Source: Omphalotus guepiniiformis
Lineage: Eukaryota > Basidiomycota > Agaricomycetes > Agaricales > Omphalotaceae
Direction: 5' to 3'
Assembly: GCA_028554645.1 (NCBI GenBank)
Contig: JAQOOI010000070.1
Location: 124,001 to 188,000 of the forward strand
DNA length: 64,000 nt
A model generated the notes under the pieces. It searched no databases, was not told the DNA's origin, and was given only the letters and a program-made list of their open reading frames with translations. Both the position numbers and the translations under genes were made by a program. Every line of letters begins with the position of its first letter. The stretch's first letter is position 1. Of this stretch, positions 34,199 through 46,093 are shown one piece after another.

Positions 34199-34937
34199 TT
34201 AGTACACACCATCATCACCCCAAATTCGCAGTTCAGTACGACATATTTCCCAAAGTTCCGGACAACCAAATTCGTCTGCATTCCGGGGAAACTTGGCCCC
34301 AGGTTGAAAATCAAATGTAGCATCGCAATCGCAGTCGTGATATTCGGATTGGTCGAAATCAATGAGACGAACGTCGTTACCGCGTGTAAGAACGTTTCTC
34401 TCTGCGAACTAGACGAACGTTAGTACGAAAGCCGATAATTGGAAAGTGGAAAGTGGAAGAATTACGAACGTCGCCATGATGTAACCCACACCGATGAAGA
34501 TCACCCAAACGTTGCATTATTCTCATCCTTCCTCAAATCAACAAAAAAATGATTAGTTCAAAATTCCAAAAAGAAACACACAAAACCAGAAAACCGGGGC
34601 CAAGTTTCATGCGTACATACCTCACATCAAATGGCAACATCCGAAAAGGTTGTCGAAGCGATTCCCCCCAATACTCAAGAACCAAACAAGCAATTTGTTG
34701 TCCCTCCTCACCTATAGTGGTGAAGAAACCATAACACCGAGGTACAGTAACCCCCTGCAACTCCTTCAACGCACCCTCGTACATCTCTGCTTCGGCAGCC
34801 AAATCATCTGCCAAGTCATCCCGAAACGCGAATTTCAGAGCTAGACTCGATGGAGCCGCGGTTTTGCCCGGATACGAATTAGAGTTTGGGTTTGGGTTTG
34901 GAAAGGAGGAGGAGGAGGAGTGGTGGCGAGTGTGAGT

Positions 34938-34969
<32 letters not shown>

Positions 34970-35207
34970 TTGAAAGCAGGAGCGCGGCTGCAGCGTCTTT
35001 GTCTCGCACGTAAGCTCGAAAGACAGCCGAGTCGGCACCATAATCGGTTTCTGTCTCGGGATCGACACGCAAGTTGATTATTCTTTGCGGACGAGAGGAG
35101 GGTCTCAGTGGCGTTGGCGTTGGCGTTGAGGAGTTTAGAACGTATTCAGAGACGTGCCAGCCAGGCCATGTTTGAGGAAATTGAACTCGAAGAGTAGTCA
35201 CAGTCAT
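34199..35207 (-). CDS. Protein-kinase-like protein, 284 aa
   Basis: Exons 35207-34621, 34527-34470 and 34408-34199 (855 nt). After an N-terminal half with few kinase landmarks there are ALKFAF (candidate beta-3 Lys), a Glu-rich helix LAAEAEMYEGALKEL, VTVPRCYGFF and a hinge-like LVLEYWGESL. Then comes the catalytic loop HHGDFAERNVL (HxD...N) and LIDFD in place of DFG. This pattern is that of the large group of fungal-specific kinase-like proteins; activity on protein is not certain. A hexamer repeat in the DNA (gagagt, near 34930-34970) encodes an HSHSHS tract, and Asn-Pro repeats follow, giving an insert that probably varies between strains. An earlier ATG at 35261 would add 18 residues. Confidence 0.7.
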
Positions 35208-37052
35208 TAAAGATTTTCTTGCTTTTCGCTTGAAAGTGAGGATGAGGATAGTGAGATACAAGACAAGCTAACGAGGAACACGAAAAGAAAGGGCCTTTTT
35301 AAAGGGCCAAAGCCAGCTTTGTTTATATATAAATCTGTTACTAGGAACTGTCGATTAGATCGGTGTACTATTTCATCCCGTCCTTATCGTCCGGGTTTTG
35401 TTTTTCAGCACGTTTCACTGCTTTAGGTAACCGCAGGCTATGTGCCATTTGAAATCATCCGATAAAAACTACATAAAGAAAGATCCACAGTCGTTCTCAA
35501 CAGACCGCCGCAAAGTTACAGTATAATTCATTCAGACTCGTGCATATGACTTCCAAACAAGTTCAGAACCTCAATCTGGGTGGGATCTTCGTCTCGTGTG
35601 TAGTGTTAATTGACTTGTTCCTGCAGTGTCAAGACCCAAGTACTCACGAGACTGGCTCTTCGATAACAAAGTGAATAACCAACCAAGAACGTGATGAATC
35701 TCCATGGGGGCATGTGTACAAAACAGCCTTCGGAGAGTAGCAGAGACCGCCAAGATCAAACCCAAGAATTGAATTGAACTCCACGCTATAATCCATGTAC
35801 ATACATACAGTAGAGAGCATCCTATCTCATAGGACATGAAATGAATGGTGAGTTCAATTCTTTCAATGCCCACATGATAAGATCGATGAACACCATTTCC
35901 TACTGCAAAGTCATGAGTTTACGGGTTGGAAAGACTTCTAGCAAAGCCGGATCTTACACTGTCAATGTGCTGTCGTACAGCAGATGCAGATGTTACTAAT
36001 GATTATAGACAGCATCCTATCTATCTATCGATACTAGTGGTCAGCTGCAAAAAGCAAAAAGCATGAAACCTCTTTGTCCTCTTCGTCCGTAAAACTTGGC
36101 CAGTTCGCATACATCCGAGTCGCAGCTAAGTACTGTATAAGAAAAGCACCGCGGCGGTAGTAATTGAAACGTCGTTGGCACATATTTTAATCAAAGTTAA
36201 GTTCAAAAAGCAACCTCAAAGCATAAAGCATAGAAATGCGTACCTTTCTCCCCCTAAAATTACACGGAGATAAGAGGAATCGAGAATCGAGAATCGAACG
36301 CTGCTCATTGACACATTAGTTCCTCTACTACAAGATTCCACGGGTCAAATCCCATCTTGGTCAAGGTACGTACCGTACCATCGCGTATGATAAATTCCAT
36401 TGGAGCATGAAGCTGAAGTCTTCCCAGTCGATGGTATCCAGTCATACACGATGGAAGATGGTATATGAACCTTCAAGGGACACGGGTGAACCACTGGGTA
36501 AATCAGGTGAATGTCGTGCATCTTGAGATAAGTGAAGTTCCTCTTGACATAGAAGAGAGTTCAGTCCATGAGGCCTGTACCCTCAGCATCATGCAATCTT
36601 GCAATTCGCGAGCCCTTGCAAGTGTTGGATATCGCAGGCTCTCCATACAACTCGTTCAAGTTATTTAGTTTGAGTACATTGACCATTCCAAGATAATAAA
36701 GCTTTGAAGCGCGAAGAATTTTTCGATCCGAGTCCGAGTCCACCATTGTGGCGAATGGAGAGGGAGGGTTTACTTACATAATCATGAGCTTACAGGCGCC
36801 CTAAGGATTTTAGAGTCTAGACGTGTGCAGTCTTTAAACTCATGTATGTCAACACGAGAGTTAATTTCGAAAGTAGAGTACGAGAAAGTAACGAGAGAAT
36901 TTGTGGTCGGTAAGTACGACGATTGAAAACTGTAAAATGAGAGAGATACGTATGAATAACAACGTTCCTGCAACGTCCTGTGATTGACTTTTCATCTTCA
37001 ACCCAAACATAAATTAACCAACCCCTCGCATCAAGAATCATTCCGTATACCC
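35208..37052. other. Intergenic region, no gene supported
   Basis: A minus-strand open piece at 35873-35571 encodes a hydrophobic stretch (SLLYVCTWIIAW...) that could be a membrane segment, but it has no partner exons and no recognisable family. Nothing else is supported. Confidence 0.35.
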
Positions 37053-38690
37053 TCACACTTGCACATCAACAATCAATTCAGGGAATTTGAACCCCCCACG
37101 CCATGACTGTCCAAAGAAATTATCAGGGTCATACTTCTCCCTCACAGCATTCGTCGCGTTAACATCCTCCAACGAAGAGCTATAGGTGTCTTGCCTTCCA
37201 TCGGCATAGTTGAGGTAGAGGAAAGGAATCCAAATTCCTCGTTGTTGAGCAAGACCCTCCGAATACGTCTGAAGTTGATCAATAACGCTGCCCATAGCCA
37301 AGTCAAGAGAGGGGTCTGCCCAGGATGTCAACAACGCTAGAACTACATACGAACAATTAACATGAGTGCTCGAAATCTTAGCGGGACAAGGGGGAGAGAA
37401 GGCACATACGAATATGATCTCCATCAGACTCCTTCAAATTCGTAGGATTCCCACCATTCCTCGCTGCACCAGCAGCCACCATACTACTAGGAATAGGCTG
37501 GAAAGAAGTAGTCCACGCAATATCCTCCTTGATCGTAGCGAAAAGTTCCAACGCCTTATCATGAACTAATCCCATAAACTCAGCATCGGGTGTAAACGTA
37601 AGCGTGAACCACTGATGACGCAGACGATCAGTGAAAACAGTCTGTTCAACGGATTCCGTGACGAGAGTCGTTATATTAACGACAGCGGCTGCGTCAGAGG
37701 TGGGTGTAACACCATCAATGCCAGCAGGTAAGAGGCTCTGATCCCAATACTCCTGACTATACGCGACGGTGTTGTTTTCAATTTCGATGACAATCACAGC
37801 CACGCCCTCGGGGTGATCAGCAATTTTCTGTACTTGGTCGACAAAGTCGGTCAATACAGCCTGACGATCACTCAAGTTGTATGTCCGGGCTGAAGAGATG
37901 ACGTCGGAACCGGGGAATGTGGAAAGATCGTATCTGGTTACGATGCCAAAGTTGGTGCTGCCGACTTTGATAGCGTGATACAAATCAGGTGCGCTGGATT
38001 GGTTAACGTTGACGATGCTGCCGTTGGCAAGGACCACTTCGTAGTTGACGATGTTGTCACTAGCCCAACCATTAGCGTATGAAACGTAGGTGATTCCCCC
38101 TGAACAAGATAATGAGAACAAAAATCACGTTTGTAAAAACTATAGACATACCGCCAATCAGGAAACCTCCAACGCCAACAGTCCCCACTCGACCAGCAAC
38201 TGTAGTGAGATTCTTCTGGTCGAGGACTTCATACGCAGCAACCGACTTCACACCAGGTCCGACAGATACTACCGACTCGTCTTCGGAGAGAGTGACCTCG
38301 TTCAGCGCGCTAAGGTCAATGGTGAACCCTGGAGCAGCAACGTTGTTCGCTCCTTTCCATTGCATATGGCCACCGGATTCCACAGCAAAATAGCATGCGC
38401 CATTAGAGTTTCGAGTGATATTGAGGATAGTCGCAACGTCAGCGGCGCTCTTGGGCGTCACCCTGCATGCTGGCTGAAGGTCGGATTGGAAGGTGGAGAA
38501 GTATGCTGAGTTTTCCGACACGTAGGTTGTCGAGTTGGGGAAGCTGACGAGGTCACTCGGAAGGGAGGAGCACTAAGGAGGCATTCATTAGAACATGAGA
38601 TATTTGTGTATAATAAGGGAACATTCTTACGCATTGAGCAGAAACCTGATGTACGAGGAGGGCAGCAGCGACTGTAACACGCTTGATCAT
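37053..38690 (-). CDS. Secreted FAD-linked oxidoreductase (BBE/VAO type), 486 aa
   Basis: Exons 38690-38631, 38572-38152, 38099-37410 and 37342-37053 (1461 nt). Exon 1 is exactly the signal peptide (MIKRVTVAAALLVHQVSA). The FAD_binding_4 domain follows with FAVESGGHMQW (His 89, the usual 8-alpha flavin attachment site), the glycine-rich GTVGVGGFLIGGGITY, ASDNIVNYEVVLANGSIV and GSTNFGIVT. The C-terminal part ends YDPDNFFGQSWRGGFKF, resembling the BBE-type tail. Such enzymes oxidise carbohydrates, alcohols or secondary metabolites with O2. There are many Asn-x-Ser/Thr sites, consistent with secretion. The Cys that makes the second flavin bond in berberine-bridge enzymes was not found. Neighbours are a P450 and an aldo-keto reductase. 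Confidence 0.92.
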
Positions 38691-39664
38691 GTCTAAAACT
38701 GCAGGCACACTGGGGGATGGATATTATCCTACGCAGAAAACACTTCTTATATTTCCTAGTGCCATCCATCGAGCCGAATGTTTCGTCCAAATCTTGCGGT
38801 ATGCTGTTGTCGGGAGATACTGCGACACATTGCGGAATTCGAAGTCTTCGTCCTAGTTGCAACGCACAGTGACAATTCCGAACCAGTCGAGCGCTTGATG
38901 TCGCGGAATGACACAGGAATGGGAATAGACAGTGTCACACGTCACCGGGGAAGATAAAATAATGATTTTTGGTCTTGCGGGCATGCGGTCGGTTGGATTG
39001 GTTGTCGAGTTGGCGGTCGTCCATCCTCGGCTGTGCAGATCCCTTGCAGCGTAAGATATTTTTATCGTAAGGGCGGTCGAAGGATTTTATTGTGCCAGGA
39101 GGGCTGCAGCTAGTGCTACCATGGTGCAGAGATTGAAACCAGTCTGCCTCGGGAGGCGCGTCGCTCACTTCCAGTCACAGAACCTGATTGTAGCAAGAAA
39201 GACCGAGGCCAAGTACCAGTCCTGACATGCCTGACATTTGAAATTGAATACCATCCCGCAGTGAGGCAGTACACGATACAGGGTCGAGACTCGGGAAACG
39301 AGAAACGGAAAAGTTCAGAACCGTTCAATGAAGGTTGAGTGAAAGTGGAAAGTCGAAACTGGGATCCATATCTGTACATGTTTGGTGCTCATCCTGTTGG
39401 CTTCTAGGTTACATAACATGCGATGGAAAACGCTCAAGCACGCAAGCGCCCGTTTAACTCTTTGAGCGTTACAGTGTAAAATATATGATTTTGGTATTGC
39501 CATACATGTCACAGTTTCGACAAGAAAGTAGATGATGCAACAATATTTACGGCCGTCAACTAATGAGTGATAGTGATATGATACTACGATTCTGAATTCA
39601 AAATAAAGATACTGAAAAAAAAGGCTTCAAGTTCCGGCTACGGAATGGCGTTGGCTTCTGGCTT
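38691..39664. other. Intergenic region, no gene seen
   Basis: Upstream of the FAD oxidase and downstream of the P450. Short minus-strand open frames (38458-39512) are shadows or chance; no domain is visible. Confidence 0.45.
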
Positions 39665-42092
39665 CTACGCAGTCTTCCCTAGAGCCCTGACACTGAGGGG
39701 CATCTGTATACCTTCGTGCAATTTACCACGAATCATAGGCGCCATGATATTGAAAGGGACTCTCTGAATATCCAGACCACCGGGTGGCATGGTAAACTCA
39801 AAAGATTCCAGCAATCCAGCGATGACCGATTGAATCTCGATGAGGCTGTCGAACGGGTATTCGATGAGTAATGCACAGAGTGGTACGAAGGAAGGATCTT
39901 ACGCGTAACGCCAGCTAAAAGAGAAATGGGAGCCAGGAAGTGAGCAATGGATTCGTACTGGGAGCGTAATTTACTCACCCAAGACATGCTCGGACTCCTC
40001 CGCCTTCAATGCGTTGTTAGATACATAGATAAGGACTAGACAGGATTAAAGCTTACTGAAAGTCATTCTAGTCGAAAATCGGGTTCAGCCATAGATATAC
40101 TACAGAGATTTTAACAACACGTACAAATTCGCGTGCACGCCGACAGTAGTTTGTTTCTTCTTGGGCGTCATAAATCGCTGCGGGTTCCATTCATGAGCGT
40201 CCTCTCCCCACACGCACTCAAGCCTGTACCGAACAGAACACGTCACTAAACTTGATAGAGAAAGTCGACATTGCTCCTCAAGCCTGTTGTAACTAGGAAC
40301 AGAGATTTGTATCCTCTGACCTTTGCGAATCGGAATCTCCGACAAAGTCTCCCCTGAAGTTGAAATTACTGGCTGTTCCAACGGAATGACATCGTCACGA
40401 GATGCCTGACGCAGGACGGTGATAGCAACGGGATGCAATCGAAGAACCTCCTACAGACGATGGATACATAGTCAGCTACACGCACGCGAGTTAGAGTTAC
40501 TGAAACGAACCTTGATGCAAGCATTGAAGAATGGCATCGCGTCGTACTGGAGATAAGTGAAATCACGATCCGGAGTCTGCAAGCGAGCCTGAGCAATCTC
40601 AGCCCTGATTCTGTCTTGATCCGCCGGATGTCTGCTCAGCTCATAGAGCATCCAGATCATTGTATTAGCAGAGGTGTCATGCCCTGCAAGAATGATTGTC
40701 CTGTGGATAGTATACGATAAGATACATGCGTTTGCACGATTGATTAGAAAAAACGAGCACTGACGACATCTGTGAAAGAACTTCGTCGTCATCCAGACGC
40801 TTCTTAGGATCTTCAGCATTGTTTGAGCGGACTGGATGCATGAAAATTAGAGTTATTCTGAATGAACGAAAACGTCTTTGAAATACCTAACACGCTTAAG
40901 ACATCTTTCCCTCCAGGTTGTTGATCGCCGGTAATGTCTTGTTTTTCCATCAGAACGTCCTTAGCCATTCGCTTTGAAGTTCTCAGATAGTGGTCGAACC
41001 GAATATCTTCTTTGGTCTTATAGCCCTCAAAAAGACCTTCGATATAGTCGGGAAGCGATCTCCTGAAGGCGCGATACAAGAGGGTAGCATTCGTGAGAGC
41101 TCTCGAGTCGGCACTATTTCCTCGTTAAGCGTAAATTCAAGAAAAGGATCTAGTTTCGAATGCGTACAAGAGGGTTTTGACTGCACTTGCGAGCTCGTTT
41201 GACTTCTCTTCGAAACCGCCAAACTGGAAATCAAATGCGCCTAAAGAGAGGTATAGGTCAATCGGAATCTAGTCGTAGCACATTCTTGCCCACTCACTTT
41301 GGCCGAGATCATCTAAAGTCACTTTTGGTAGCCATTTCGCCATGTCCATTACTTGACCCTCTCCCGTCAGTCGAGTATTCCATTCCCTGACAAGCTAGAA
41401 AAGAGAACTCGGATGAGATGTCAGGGCAGGTTGAATACAAAGCATTCTACGCACGCGTTTGGTGGAGCTCTGGAATATCGGCAGGAACTGCCTTAGGTGA
41501 GAAGATGAGAAGGCTGCGTTCAGTACTTTCCGATGACGTTGATGAGTCGAACCTGAAGTGCTATTATCAGTGGCAGGAACGAGAGAGAGGAATTCATGAC
41601 AAGACCTTCAGCCCAAAGGACACCTCTTCCTAGCAGTACCTTGGCTGCTCGCTGCATATCCTTTGTTCTAGGATAAGCGTAACTCGATGTGTGCAATATA
41701 TGTTGTAAAGCCTTTGGATCAGCAACCATCAAAGTGTCTGACTATACACAGCTTGCTTGAGTACGAGACCGATAGTGACAGGTAATGATATACGTACGCC
41801 ATAACACGCCGCGGCACGAAAAACCGTCCCATATTCACGAAACCACTTGAAATCTAAGTCACCGACTTCTGCTTGATGGGACATTTCCAGTTCGTTTCCT
41901 ATAACCATGATCGGCGGAGTCAATAATAAGGTAAGAGTAATACTAAGCAATGTGAATACCTAAAAGGAAAGAATTGGAGGGAGGACCGCGAAGGAACTTC
42001 AAGGATCTGCGCCTCCATTCGTAGACCAACTTGACGAATTGAAAACCGGCAACGGACAACACGATCCAAAGTAATGTCGGAAGTTGCAGCAT
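39665..42092 (-). CDS. Cytochrome P450, ~539 aa in 15 exons
   Basis: The start 42092 gives a hydrophobic ER anchor (MLQLPTLLWIVLSVAGF) and a basic/proline hinge (WRRRSLKFLRGPP). Landmarks in order: HQRHRKVLNAAF (helix C), AGHDTSAN (helix I oxygen-binding), EVLRLHP (ExxR), WNPQRF and the heme loop FSGGVRACLGWR with the Cys ligand. The heme region is assembled from micro-exons of 11 nt (40067-40057), 25 nt (40003-39979) and 12 nt (39914-39903) before the last exon 39845-39665. The intron after SYN has a GC rather than a GT donor and is flanked by an 11-nt direct repeat. Members hydroxylate or epoxidise hydrophobic substrates with a reductase partner. It is divergent to the aldo-keto reductase (714 bp apart). 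An upstream ATG at 42236 gives a less usual N-terminus. Confidence 0.88.
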
Positions 42093-42806
42093 CTCGACTA
42101 TTGGTTTAGGGCGAAGGATGCATCCTGGATATTTAAATATGGTAGCCGTGCCCGCGATGAAGAATTGCTGTACATGTTCGCCGCAACCGCGAGGACAAAA
42201 TACATCTGGCGGAGAATTGACCCTGAACTGAGCCACAAGAATCTGAAGATAGCAAAGATCCTCACGATTACGACAGATTCACAAGAGAGCAGTATGTTCT
42301 ACGCTCTCTGAACTGGCCATATCCCGGATGCGACCTGAGAAAGCCTTCGTTTTGACTGTTCGACTTGGTGGCGAGGTGTAGGCGGGTAGGCGGGCAGGCG
42401 AAGCCGCCGGCGTTGAAAATTATATACAGATGTGATTGGGAGTGTGACATCGTGACCTCCGCTCTTCAAGGCTCTTTCGTTAAGAACTTTTAGACTGCTT
42501 TTCAGAGGAGCGACTAACGCTGGACCTCGCTGGACTCATGGAATTGACTCCAGTTCTTTGCGGCCTTCGACGATCCATTCGTAAACTTCTTCTCAAGAAT
42601 GATCTCGCGATACCTTTGTTTTCGTCCCTAAACATCCTTCACCTGCATCAAGCGAGACATTCGCGGTCGCGGTAGTATCTACCGCGATGGAGTTAAGGTG
42701 TGGGAGCATTGTGATGTAAGTACAAGGCTATCCAGTACATCGAGGACTATAAAACGTATTTGATTTTTGCACAGATCACCATCCAACTACTTTTTCTTAG
42801 TCATTC
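42093..42806. promoter_or_regulatory. Divergent intergenic region between P450 and aldo-keto reductase
   Basis: A 714-bp region between two outward-facing genes, the right position for shared control. A ggcgggtaggcgggcaggcg direct repeat lies near 42381-42400 and an inverted cgcggtagtatctaccgcg near 42670-42688, whose perfect 8-bp arms (CGCGGTAG/CTACCGCG) could be an operator-like site. No coding frame is seen. Confidence 0.5.
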
Positions 42807-44273
<1,467 letters not shown>

Positions 44274-45400
44274 GCTGAGGTATTCTACGTATTTATGAAA
44301 ATCACGATGATGCTGCAGTAGTGTTTCATACATTACTTACTTTTCTGTCCCCGTACAACTAAGTAACGATTCAATGGAAAGATCATGATTCTGTAACCCA
44401 AGGTCTCAGTGTAAGCGCCTCACCCTGGCGCTTGCGCTCAGTGCTTAGCGCTTAGCGTTCAACATCGCTTATTATAAGCGCTTACCTTCGTCTGCAATTC
44501 GTACGAATCCTCTTTCCTTCCTTCCTTCCTTCCTCTTCATAAGGGAAGCTTGAACTATCGAAAACAATGGATTGTAGAAAGTAACACTTATCATTTCGCT
44601 ACAATACGTTGTGCTCTCCGACCGTCACGCCTTTTACCTTTGCCTACTCAGGCTCTTCTGCCGCTGATACCTCCACATCTGCTTCGGTATCGGTTCAGGA
44701 TCAGGATCTGCTTTGGTTATGCTTGGATGTTTTTCTTGGTGTAAGCGTTTGATCAAGCAAGCTAAGTTGAATGGTACGGATGAAAACTTCTGGTGATGGA
44801 CCTGGGGAGGACGAGTAGAGGGTATGTACCGTGACTTTGGGGATGCTGTGAGTTGTGTTTATACGAGCCTGCATGGGCTTTTCTCTCTACACTTTCCATC
44901 GCTTGAGGGTTGTCTATTTCTCTGGTAACTCATTTACTACTCTAGATCTTGGTTTTCCGAATCACGCTGTATTTATCCCGCAAACGTGCTCACCAACTCA
45001 CTCCTCGTCCGTCCCAGACACTCATTTACTGTCAGACTCTAGCGACAGAAAGTACGGCCTCTACCTCAACGCCTTAGGGGAAGGGCAGTGGAAAAGTAGA
45101 TGAAATATACGAAATCAAGCAATCTAGTGTCTTATCACTCGCCCAAACATTGCTAGGCACAGCTCTCTTGACACCCCAGCTGCATACTTGTAACTGCAGG
45201 AGCTCAGGCCAAACATTCTTGCGCTCATCCGTCGAATCAGTTTCGTTCAGTCAAATTGTTTGATTCTTTAGCTATTAGGAAATGTATTGGAAGAAAAGAC
45301 ATGAAAGGTGTGTAATCAATTTTCTCGACGTCATCTACTTCGAATTAAAACAAGAGGCAGCAGCAACGGTACATCTATGTCTCCAATCCCCTTTTGGGCC
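44274..45400. other. Convergent spacer with inverted GCGCTTA words
   Basis: No gene that I can support. At 44418-44485 the words gcgctta/taagcgc recur several times and in both senses; the same family of words occurs at 60729-60752 (ctaagcgcttaggcgctaagcgc). A (ttcc)n tract lies at 44515-44533. Confidence 0.45.
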
Positions 45401-46093
45401 TTAATAGACCTCCTCAGGATTGAACGGGCCACGAACGGAGCGCACTTGCTGGAAAAGCGCTGCAAAGTCGCCGAAATAATCAAACTGGTACATTTCAACT
45501 TCGTTGGAGTCGCCCTAGAGAAGCATGAGCATTCAAATAGATCGTGTCATGACCACGAGGTACGTACTTTTGACCTCTTGCGCGCGAATATTAGAGTTCT
45601 GACTTCGCTCTCGTAGCCGCTTTTTAGGGTGTACTTGCCAGAAACGACACAAATGATACGCTCCGGAAGGGTATGCACTAAAAACTACATCAGAAGGTCG
45701 TTCTACGTTCAACAATATGTGCGTACCTTCGACGATGCTTCAAGCATGGTACGATGATTAGTATATGCACACTGAACTATCGGAGGTTTCCTACCTTGTC
45801 GAGAGTGTTTTGCACTCGTTAAACAACCATCGAAAGAGGTTTGCAGTAGCTTCTCGCGTCGTGTATGTGAAAGGCGGATCCCCAGACTGGTTGAAAGTCA
45901 TGTTGGGCGTGAAGTGGCCAACGATTTTGTCCGCGTTGAGCTCATCGAAAGCCTTGAGCAACTGGTAAGGCAATGTTTCGTAAGTTTTCAATTATTCAGA
46001 AATAGCGAATGGGGTTGAACTCACGCTCGACATGAACTTGTAGCCCTCGTCACGGGTAGCATTGGGATCTGAGGCTCCGTAAATTGAAGGCAT
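45401..46093 (-). CDS. SnoaL/NTF2-like protein, 150 aa
   Basis: Four exons, 46093-46025, 45961-45795, 45737-45635 and 45514-45401 (453 nt). The order of elements fits an NTF2/SnoaL-like alpha+beta barrel: an amphipathic helix (LLKAFDELNADKIVGHF), the PNMTF strand, a further helix, then strands VEGTHILLNVERPSDVVFSAY and FWQGDSNEVEMYQFDYFGDF. The fold serves cyclases, dehydratases and ligand-binding proteins; in fungi such small proteins often sit beside P450s and oxidases. No catalytic residues can be named. The third exon reads through SIVEGTHILLN without the 24-nt pseudo-intron its gta...tag ends suggest. Confidence 0.75.

Noticed and set aside
35207..35261. Alternative start of the kinase-like gene 18 codons upstream
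   Set aside because: The extra residues are not needed for any motif; possible, but the inner ATG is the more conservative choice.
35571..35873. Minus-strand hydrophobic frame, possible membrane protein
   Set aside because: Only one isolated piece; the putative following intron would be under 40 nt and leads nowhere.
42090..42236. Longer N-terminus of the P450 starting at 42236
   Set aside because: It would put 48 polar residues before the ER anchor, unusual for microsomal P450s; the ATG at 42092 starts exactly at the anchor.
45700..45737. 24-nt intron between gtacgc and gtag inside the SnoaL-like gene
   Set aside because: Too short for splicing and the segment reads in frame as GTHILLNV, which fits a beta strand of the fold.
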